A DNA stretch of 6,207 nucleotides. It comes from Oscillospiraceae bacterium. Its GTDB lineage: Bacteria; Bacillota; Clostridia; Oscillospirales; Ethanoligenentaceae. Numbering within the stretch: the first letter of the stretch is position 1; each line of letters opens with the position of its first letter. Shown here in pieces: positions 1 to 4,772 of the stretch. A model generated the notes under the pieces. It did not search any database. It was not told the origin of the DNA and saw nothing but the letters and a program-made list of their open reading frames with translations. The stretch is from assembly GCA_003518885.1 (NCBI GenBank), contig DOXU01000018.1:1-6207 (forward strand). Reading direction: 5' to 3'. A program made the translations under genes and the position numbers.

Positions 1-415
1 CGTATAAGAGTGCGCGGGATCCCGCTGTACAGATTTGTGGATCATCCATACTGTGTTGACGCCTGACCAGTTGGGAACCTGAATTCGAGTATAAATAAAA
101 AGAAGTATTTGTCAAAACAGCCAAGTTACTTCCAAAAGGAGCAGCATTTTTCAAATTGCCACTGGGGATAGTAACTGGGAAGTGATTGACAGAACTTTGT
201 GTAAGAAATCCCTGAATGGAATCCGAAGCTTCTGTTGGAATAATATTATCCCAATTGATATAAATAAGCAGAATAAGAATAAAGGCAACAATTACAGCCA
301 CTGTCCGACGACGACGACGAGAAATCTTTTTTTGACGAGCCTCACGCAAATCTTTGTAAAGAATCAGCCGATCGGAGTCTGACTTGTTTCGCTGATCATT
401 CGATGTTGTTTGCAC
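1..415 (-). CDS. Partial DUF5711-like single-pass membrane protein (N-terminal 138 codons)
   Basis: The reading frame starts at GTG (413-415), eight bases after a perfect AGGAGG (424-429), and stays open for 138 codons to the window edge, so the 3' end is missing. Residues 1-37 are polar and basic and end in five consecutive arginines (33-37, ISRRRRRT). A hydrophobic segment follows at about 38-53 (VAVIVAFILILLIYI), giving an N-in/C-out signal-anchor topology. The exported part has beta-rich propeller-like stretches: FPVTIPSGNLKN (79-90), LAVLTNTSFYLYSNSG (98-113) and AGSRALLY (131-138). This pattern resembles the clostridial DUF5711 family as I remember it; its function is unknown, so none is assigned. 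The gene begins 119 nt after the truA stop and could be read through from that operon or have its own promoter. The reading frame and start are well supported; the family assignment is by pattern only. Confidence 0.82.
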   Translation of the reverse strand, partial: MQTTSNDQRNKSDSDRLILYKDLREARQKKISRRRRRTVAVIVAFILILLIYINWDNIIPTEASDSIQGFLTQSSVNHFPVTIPSGNLKNAAPFGSNLAVLTNTSFYLYSNSGSQLVRRQHSMDDPQICTAGSRALLY

Positions 416-423
416 GCTTATTT

Positions 424-429
424 CCTCCT
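424..429 (-). promoter_or_regulatory. Ribosome binding site AGGAGG for the partial membrane protein
   Basis: A full-consensus AGGAGG on the minus strand lies 8 nt before the GTG at 413-415. It decides the start: no ATG is available in that frame nearby, and the spacing is ideal. It is also the main evidence that the left-edge frame is a real gene. Confidence 0.85.
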
Positions 430-445
430 GCTTTTTTGGACGAAA

Positions 446-457
446 CGGATAAATCCG
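446..457. repeat. Small inverted repeat in the leader of the partial membrane protein
   Basis: CGGAT-AA-ATCCG is a perfect 5-bp inverted repeat with a 2-nt centre, about 30 nt before the GTG start. On the minus strand it is followed by TTTCGTCC, which is too short a U-tract for a convincing terminator of the truA operon. It may be an operator-like site or chance. A similarly built palindrome lies upstream of glmM (6154-6165). Confidence 0.3.
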
Positions 458-510
458 AAAATAAAAGAGATTCTATATTCACAAGTTATGTCAATTTTGT
501 TGAAAAGTAA

Positions 511-528
511 TGGATCATATGGATCATA
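511..528. repeat. Two tandem copies of TGGATCATA
   Basis: The 9-mer TGGATCATA occurs twice head to tail (511-519 and 520-528), just beyond the truA stop codon. It contains GATC and CATATG, so it is partly self-complementary, but it is too short for a stable hairpin. It is the only repeat I see in the 119-nt gap 416-534. That gap otherwise holds the SD and small palindrome, and no convincing terminator. Confidence 0.6.
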
Positions 529-534
529 ATGAAT

Positions 535-1269
535 CTAATACAAAATACGGGAAAGGTAAAGGCCTTCCGCCGGGGCGGTTGGGCCGGCATTTTCTCGCTT
601 TTTGGAATCAATGATTGCGGGAATACTCGTCAGGTCAAATCGACCGCGTGCTACTTCTATCAGAGTGCCAACCATAATGCGCACCATGTGGTAGAGAAAA
701 CCATCAGCTCGCACACGGAAAATGATCAAATCTTCCTTTTCCTCAATTTGGGCGAAAGAAACGGTGCGAACGGTCTCTTTTACGCTGCTTCCTGCAGCAC
801 AAAAGGCGGAAAAGTCATGCGTTCCCCTAAATTGTAAGGCTGCCTGTTTTAAAGTATTGATCTCCAATGGATAAGGATAAAACCAGGCATAGCCTAATTC
901 GAAAGGATCACGCTGAGGAGCATGGCAAATGCGGTAAATATACTCTTTTCCTGAGGCAGAGTAGCGTGCATGAAAGGCGGGGTGCATTTCTTCACAGGAA
1001 AAAACAGCAATGTCTTTTGGGAGGCAAGTGTTCAGTGCTCGCACAAGATTTCGACAAGGAATGATATTCTTTGTCCGAATGTTACAAGCATAAGAGAAGG
1101 CATGGACACCGGCATCAGTCCGGCTACAGCCGGTGACAGGGGGTTGTTCACCAAGAATTTTTTTCAGGGCTTCTTGAAGCGTTTGCTGCACGGTTATGGC
1201 ATTTTTCTGTACTTGCCAGCCATGATAGGCTGTTCCTTTAAAACGCAGCCAAAGCAGTAAATTCCGCAA
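535..1269 (-). CDS. truA: tRNA pseudouridine(38-40) synthase TruA
   Basis: TruA isomerises uridines 38-40 in the anticodon arm of many tRNAs to pseudouridine and acts in the cytoplasm as a homodimer. The 244-residue protein is a typical full-length bacterial TruA. The opening LWLRFKGTAYHGWQVQ is the family's first strand (F-x-G-x-x-Y-x-G-W-Q). The catalytic aspartate is D52 in CSRTDAGVHA (48-57). KEYIYRI (108-114) supplies the conserved active-site tyrosine region, THDFSAFC lies at 150-157, FLYHMVRIMVGTL at 191-203, and the closing APAEGLYLSRI at 232-242. The start is TTG (1267-1269) behind GGGGG (1276-1280). It follows ecfT by 21 nt and is probably the last gene of the ecf operon, as in many Firmicutes. 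No terminator is visible after its TAG stop. Confidence 0.95.
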   Translation of the reverse strand: MRNLLLWLRFKGTAYHGWQVQKNAITVQQTLQEALKKILGEQPPVTGCSRTDAGVHAFSYACNIRTKNIIPCRNLVRALNTCLPKDIAVFSCEEMHPAFHARYSASGKEYIYRICHAPQRDPFELGYAWFYPYPLEINTLKQAALQFRGTHDFSAFCAAGSSVKETVRTVSFAQIEEKEDLIIFRVRADGFLYHMVRIMVGTLIEVARGRFDLTSIPAIIDSKKRENAGPTAPAEGLYLSRILY

Positions 1270-1275
1270 GTAAAT

Positions 1276-1280
1276 CCCCC
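1276..1280 (-). promoter_or_regulatory. G-tract ribosome binding site deciding the TTG start of truA
   Basis: On the minus strand AAAGGGGG precedes the truA TTG by 6 nt. GGGGG can pair with the anti-SD CCUCC using one G:U wobble. No ATG exists near the protein's conserved N-terminus, so this site supports the TTG start. The ecfA2 start has the same layout: GGGGGAT, four bases, then TTG. Confidence 0.7.
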
Positions 1281-1290
1281 TTTCCGTCGT

Positions 1291-2103
1291 TCAATATGCA
1301 TGAGGAAGGACGAAATTTAAAGTGAGTACAATGACAAAAAGTAAGCTTGAGGTGCAAACAGCCAGCCCATCTCTTTTTTGAAGGCGGAGAATGTGCAATT
1401 TAGTCCGCCCTTCTCCACCACGGTAGCAACGACAATCCATTGCGAGGGCTAATTCGTCTGCCCGGCGAAAAGCAGAAACAAAAAGTGGAATAAGAATAGG
1501 TAAGAGCGCTTTAGCTCGCCGTAGGATATTGCCGCTTTCGAAATCGGCACCACGTGCTTTTTGTGCCTGCATGATTTTTTGTGTTTCTTCTGTCAAAGTT
1601 GGAATAAATCGCAGAGCGATGGTCATCATCATGGACAGCTCATGGACTGGAAAATGCAATTTTGCAAGGGGAGAGAGCATGCTATCCAGTCCATCTGTTA
1701 ATAAAATGGGTGAGGTAGTGTAGGTAAGCATAGAAGCACCTAGAATAAGAAAAATCACACGAATGCCCATAAAAGCAGCTGTTCCAATGCCCTCACGTGT
1801 AATCGTCAAAATACCAAAGTGCCAAAGCGCGTGTCCTGGAATATAGAACATATTGAATACGCCAGCAATGATAATGATGATAATGAGTGGCCTGATCCCT
1901 GAAAGCAGCATACGAAAAGGAATATGCGCTAATACTGCGACAAATAAAATAAATAGTGCAGAAATAGCAAGCCCTACGGCACTCTGCGCAACAAATAAAG
2001 TAACCATGTAGAACAACGCCAAAAGTGTTTTGATGCGGGGGTCAAGGCGATGGATGATAGAATCGCCGGGAAGAAATTGCCCAATCGTAATATCCCGTGT
2101 CAT
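1291..2103 (-). CDS. ecfT: ECF transporter transmembrane component EcfT
   Basis: EcfT is the membrane scaffold of energy-coupling factor importers: it binds EcfA1/EcfA2 through its cytoplasmic coupling helices and transmits ATP hydrolysis to a substrate-binding S component. The 270-residue length is typical. The N-terminus MTRDITIGQFLPGDSIIHRL matches the family opening (GQ-x-x-PG-x-S-x-x-H-x-L-D-PR). Hydrophobic segments lie near residues 26-42, 44-60, 70-88, 108-127, 200-213 and 247-266. The first coupling motif is ARG at 183-185 (QKARGADF). The second lies at AMDCRCYRGGEGRTK (221-235), where the usual A-R-G reads C-R-C, although the flanking YRGGEGRTK is intact. The ATG overlaps the ecfA2 stop by 4 nt (ATGA) behind AAAGGAG (2112-2118), indicating translational coupling. 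The substrate cannot be inferred because no S component is nearby. Confidence 0.95.
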   Translation of the reverse strand: MTRDITIGQFLPGDSIIHRLDPRIKTLLALFYMVTLFVAQSAVGLAISALFILFVAVLAHIPFRMLLSGIRPLIIIIIIAGVFNMFYIPGHALWHFGILTITREGIGTAAFMGIRVIFLILGASMLTYTTSPILLTDGLDSMLSPLAKLHFPVHELSMMMTIALRFIPTLTEETQKIMQAQKARGADFESGNILRRAKALLPILIPLFVSAFRRADELALAMDCRCYRGGEGRTKLHILRLQKRDGLAVCTSSLLFVIVLTLNFVLPHAY

Positions 2104-2960
2104 GTTTCTCTCTCCTTTAGAACCCGCAAAATTTCATTTTTGCCTTGTTCAACGGTGTAGATAGAAGGCTGCACGGGGAGCCCCATTTCATGCAAACGCA
2201 TAAATACACGTGTAATCTGTGGGACATCTAATCCCATAGAAAGTAATTCTTTAGCATGAGAAAAAACAGTGGAAACATCACCGTAAAATGCGGTGCTTCC
2301 TTTGTCCATAACCAATACACGAGTTGCGATACGGGCAATGTCTTCCATACTGTGGGAAACTAGTAAAACAGTCGTACCTTGTGTACGCTGATAGTCGCAA
2401 ATGCGATCAAGAATGGCGTCGCGCCCCCGCGGATCCAAACCAGCGGCGGGCTCGTCCAAGATAAGAACTTTTGGACGCATGGCCAAAACACCCGCGATTG
2501 CCACCCGCCTTTTTTGTCCGCCAGAAAGGGCAAAAGGCGATTTTTCTAGCCAGCTGTCTTCCACACCAGAAAAAGTAGCGGCTTCTCTAACACGAATATC
2601 CACTTCCTTTTCAGAAAGTCCCATATTTCGGGGGCCAAAGGCAACATCCTTGTAAACAGTTTCCTCAAAAATCTGATATTCTGGATATTGGAAAACGAGG
2701 CCAACCGAGAAGCGTAAGGCCTGTCTATTTGCACCTTTTTCCCAAATATCTTTTCCGTCAATTAAAACACGGCCCGCGCTTGGCTTTATCAGGCCATTAA
2801 AATGTTGAAGTAAGGTCGATTTTCCGGAACCGGTGTGACCGATTACGCCGACAAATTCCCCTTCTTCGATAGAAAGGTTGATATGATTGAGGGCAGTTTT
2901 TTCAAATGGTGTACCAACACCGTATAAATAAGTTAAATCTTCTGTTTGAATGATGGGCAA
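2100..2960 (-). CDS. ecfA2: ECF transporter ATP-binding subunit EcfA2
   Basis: This is the second ATPase of the ECF module; it pairs with EcfA1 as a heterodimer on the cytoplasmic face and drives vitamin or metal uptake through EcfT. The 286-residue ABC protein has Walker A GHTGSGKST (41-49), Q-loop Q91 in VFQYPEYQIF, signature LSGGQKRR (145-152), Walker B VLILDEPAAGLD (165-176) and switch histidine H203 (VSHSMED). TPFEKTAL near the start and the VFQYPEYQ Q-loop are typical of the A2 paralogue. A1 instead has VFQNPDNQ, as seen in the gene upstream. The C-terminal GLDVPQITRVFMRL (243-256) is the ECF-specific dimerisation region. The start codon is TTG (2958-2960), six nt after a GGGGGG tract (2967-2972). 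The gene overlaps the end of ecfA1 by 28 nt and its own TGA overlaps the ecfT ATG. Confidence 0.95.
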   Translation of the reverse strand: MPIIQTEDLTYLYGVGTPFEKTALNHINLSIEEGEFVGVIGHTGSGKSTLLQHFNGLIKPSAGRVLIDGKDIWEKGANRQALRFSVGLVFQYPEYQIFEETVYKDVAFGPRNMGLSEKEVDIRVREAATFSGVEDSWLEKSPFALSGGQKRRVAIAGVLAMRPKVLILDEPAAGLDPRGRDAILDRICDYQRTQGTTVLLVSHSMEDIARIATRVLVMDKGSTAFYGDVSTVFSHAKELLSMGLDVPQITRVFMRLHEMGLPVQPSIYTVEQGKNEILRVLKERET

Positions 2961-3805
2961 CGCGATCCCCCCAAAAGGTCGGCCAATGCATTAGCCAATT
3001 CGTTGACGGTTAAAATGTTTTCTGGAAGATGGAGTCCACACTTTTTCAATTCATAGGAAAGTTCTGTCACCTGTGGAACATCTAGGCCGACAGAATGCAA
3101 TAAAGGAATATTTCCGAATATTTCCTTTGGTGTGCCAGAAAGTATGACAGCTCCATGTTCCATAACGACAATACGATCAGTCTGTACAGCCTCTTCCATA
3201 AAGTGTGTAATAAGCACAACGGTTGTACCAGCAGTATGCAATTCTCGTAGGGTACGCATAACTTCTTTGCGTCCTTTAGGGTCGAGCATGGCAGTGGGCT
3301 CATCCAGAACAATACAATCTGGATGCATAGCCAAAACGCCGGCAATGGCGACGCGTTGTTTTTGTCCGCCAGAAAGATGATGGGGCGCCTCGTTTCGGTA
3401 TTCGTACATACCAACAAGCTTGAGTGCCTCGTCAATGCGTTTGCGAATTTCTGCTGTGGGAATGCCCAAATTTTCAAGTCCAAAAGCAACATCTTCTTCT
3501 ACAACAGTTGCAACGATTTGATTATCCGGGTTTTGAAAAACCATGCCCACATGTTGGCGAATATCGTATACCCGCGTTTCATCATGAGTATTGATTCCCA
3601 GTGCGTAAACATCTCCTTGCTCAGGCGTTAAAATCGCATTAAAAAGCTTCGCAAGGGTCGATTTTCCAGAGCCGTTATGTCCCAAAATAGCGAGAAACTG
3701 CCCTTTTGGAATCTGCAAACTTACATTTTTTAGTGCTTGCAGGCGTGTTGTTTCATCCAGCGGATAGGAAAAAGAAACATTTTTTGCTTCAATAATGTTT
3801 TCCAT
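2933..3805 (-). CDS. ecfA1: ECF transporter ATP-binding subunit EcfA1
   Basis: This is the first ATPase of the shared ECF importer module. From the preferred start it has 290 residues. The family N-terminus MENIIEAKNVSFSYP is followed by Walker A GHNGSGKST (42-50), Q-loop Q91 in VFQNPDNQIV, signature LSGGQKQR (144-151), Walker B IVLDEPTAMLD (165-175), switch histidine H201 (ITHFMEEA) and the ECF C-terminal region GLDVPQVTEL (240-249). An in-frame ATG lies 27 nt further upstream (3830-3832) and would add MMKRGAQSN. I prefer 3805 because homologues begin at this MENII-like motif and the only SD-like sequence, AAAAGAGG, lies before it. The GAGG (3819-3822) is 13 nt away, longer than ideal, so the start is somewhat uncertain. 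The last codons, encoding RCPSFKQKI, lie within the overlap with ecfA2. A perfect sigma-A promoter and a 5' hairpin precede the gene. Confidence 0.94.
   Translation of the reverse strand: MENIIEAKNVSFSYPLDETTRLQALKNVSLQIPKGQFLAILGHNGSGKSTLAKLFNAILTPEQGDVYALGINTHDETRVYDIRQHVGMVFQNPDNQIVATVVEEDVAFGLENLGIPTAEIRKRIDEALKLVGMYEYRNEAPHHLSGGQKQRVAIAGVLAMHPDCIVLDEPTAMLDPKGRKEVMRTLRELHTAGTTVVLITHFMEEAVQTDRIVVMEHGAVILSGTPKEIFGNIPLLHSVGLDVPQVTELSYELKKCGLHLPENILTVNELANALADLLGGSRCPSFKQKI
2966..2976 (-). promoter_or_regulatory. T4G6A tract: wobble-type RBS of ecfA2 and potential slippery site in ecfA1
   Basis: The minus strand reads TTTTGGGGGGA. The G-tract ends 6 nt before the ecfA2 TTG and can pair with the anti-SD through G:U wobbles, so it is the only candidate RBS for this gene. 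In the ecfA1 frame the same bases read TTG GGG GGA. Both T-TTG-GGG (2975-2969) and G-GGG-GGA (2972-2966) fit the X-XXY-YYZ pattern of -1 slippery heptamers, and the -1 frame is the ecfA2 frame. The ribosome-binding role is the ordinary explanation; slippage is speculative. Confidence 0.6.
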
Positions 3806-3837
3806 GTTGGATTGAGCGCCTCTTTTCATCATGAATC

Positions 3838-3855
3838 GGGAAGGGCAGTCTTCCC
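3838..3855 (-). other. Stem-loop at the predicted 5' end of the ecf operon transcript
   Basis: On the minus strand GGGAAG-ACTGCC-CTTCCC forms a perfect 6-bp stem with a 6-nt loop. The predicted +1 (about 3853, counted from the -10 box) falls at the first bases of the stem, so the hairpin would sit at the very start of the mRNA. It is followed by GATTCATGATG and not by a U-run, so it is not a terminator for the upstream genes. Read on the plus strand it is followed by TTTTATTAT and would look like an intrinsic terminator, but no plus-strand gene exists to use it. A 5'-stabilising or regulatory role is an inference. Confidence 0.6.
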
Positions 3856-3859
3856 TTTT

Positions 3860-3887
3860 ATTATACTGTTTTCGTCTGTTGTGTCAA
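3860..3887 (-). promoter_or_regulatory. Perfect-consensus sigma-A promoter for ecfA1-ecfA2-ecfT-truA
   Basis: The minus strand carries TTGACA (3882-3887) and TATAAT (3860-3865) separated by 16 bp, so both hexamers match the consensus exactly. The -35 box lies 4 bp beyond the stop codon of the upstream methyltransferase. The predicted start is near 3853, giving a leader of about 48 nt to the preferred ecfA1 ATG. The promoter makes the ecf operon transcriptionally independent of glmM, although no terminator separates them and readthrough is possible. Confidence 0.85.
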
Positions 3888-3891
3888 AAAA

Positions 3892-4767
3892 TTATTTGAA
3901 TTCGAGCGGTTTGGCTTCCCAAATCGCTGTCGCACCACAAGGAAGGGTAAGACCAGTCTCTTTGACGGGTAACCCAATTTCATCGGCAGAAATGTGCCCT
4001 TTTTTTCTGCCCTTTGCCACAGTGACTCCCAACATATAAGCCATTACGGACGGAGAAAGGCCAGTGGTGTAAGAATTCAAAACGAAAAATAGTGGATCTT
4101 CAGATAAAAGTTGGGCGGCTTGTGCTAGAAGAGGGAAAAGAGTCTCCTCTAATTTCCAAATTTCTCCACTTGGTCCTCGGCCATAAGAGGGAGGATCCAT
4201 AATGATAGCATCATAGTGATGCCCTCGCCTTATTTCACGGGAAACAAATTTGGCACAGTCATCCACCAGGTAACGAATGGGGTGTTCCTTTAACCCAGAT
4301 AGGGCGGCATTTTCTTTTGCCCAATTGACCATACCTTTAGAAGCGTCTACATGAACTACGTGTGCACCCGCCTCCGCGCAGGCAAGCGTTGCGCCCCCTG
4401 TATAGGCAAATAAATTGAGAACAGAGATGGGTCTACCAGCCCTTTGTATTGTACTTCGCATGAAATCCCAGTTAACCGCTTGTTCTGGGAAAAGACCAGT
4501 ATGCTTGAATCCCATTGGTTTAAGCCAAAAATGTAGGGGACCATATGAGATGGCCCATTTGGCAGGAAGGTTTGCCTCCCAATGTCCGCCACCTTGTTTT
4601 GAACGAAAATATTGCCCATCTGCATGTTGCCAGGCCGTTCCACGCGGTGTATTCCAAATAACTTGTGGATCGGGACGAATCAAAGTATAGTCTACCCAGC
4701 GTTCCAGTTTTTTTCCGTCCGATGTATCAAGAATCGCATAATCTTTCCATTTTGACGCTTCGCGCAT
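3892..4767 (-). CDS. Class I SAM-dependent methyltransferase, PF10672/RlmI-RlmK-like, substrate unknown
   Basis: The 291-residue protein carries a Rossmann-type methyltransferase core similar to the COG1092 rRNA methyltransferase group. Motif I is VLNLFAYTGGATLACAEAG (116-134), which binds S-adenosylmethionine. The acidic residue ending the second strand is D141 in VVHVDASKG. YLVDD lies at 166-170 and motif IV is IIMDPPSYGRG (188-198). The N-terminal 110 residues (with RPDPQVIWNT, RSKQGGGHWE and GFKHTGLFPEQ) look like the short beta-rich domain of PF10672 and not the PUA domain that begins E. coli RlmI. At the motif VI position the sequence is FFVLNSYTTG (227-236), with no cysteine, so classical m5C catalysis is unlikely. 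RNA is a reasonable but unproven substrate. The start ATG is 10 nt after GGAGG (4778-4782), which lies in the last codons of glmM; the gap is 5 nt, so the two genes are probably cotranscribed and coupled. Confidence 0.88.
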   Translation of the reverse strand: MREASKWKDYAILDTSDGKKLERWVDYTLIRPDPQVIWNTPRGTAWQHADGQYFRSKQGGGHWEANLPAKWAISYGPLHFWLKPMGFKHTGLFPEQAVNWDFMRSTIQRAGRPISVLNLFAYTGGATLACAEAGAHVVHVDASKGMVNWAKENAALSGLKEHPIRYLVDDCAKFVSREIRRGHHYDAIIMDPPSYGRGPSGEIWKLEETLFPLLAQAAQLLSEDPLFFVLNSYTTGLSPSVMAYMLGVTVAKGRKKGHISADEIGLPVKETGLTLPCGATAIWEAKPLEFK

Positions 4768-4772
4768 TGCTT

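Noticed and set aside
309..323. Trinucleotide repeat (CGT on the minus strand)
   Set aside because: It encodes the arginine cluster before the transmembrane segment, which is explained by the positive-inside rule; it is not an expanded repeat of interest.
182..382. Plus-strand 66-codon frame
   Set aside because: It lies antisense to the well-supported GTG-started membrane-protein gene, has no SD, and its composition is that of a reverse-strand shadow.
470..494. TTGACA (489-494) with TAGAAT (470-475) as a promoter for the left-edge gene
   Set aside because: The spacer is only 13 bp, and no acceptable -10 box occurs at 16-18 bp, so it is not a canonical sigma-A promoter.
3838..3863. Intrinsic terminator on the plus strand (GGGAAG stem followed by TTTTATTAT)
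   Set aside because: No plus-strand gene precedes it; on the coding strand the hairpin has no U-tract. It is better explained as a 5' leader structure.
3888..3920. Terminator after the methyltransferase (TTTGG-GAAG-CCAAA plus T-run)
   Set aside because: The T-run begins about 17 nt after the small stem and the stem is only 5 bp, so it does not fit a rho-independent terminator; the T-run also overlaps the -35 region.
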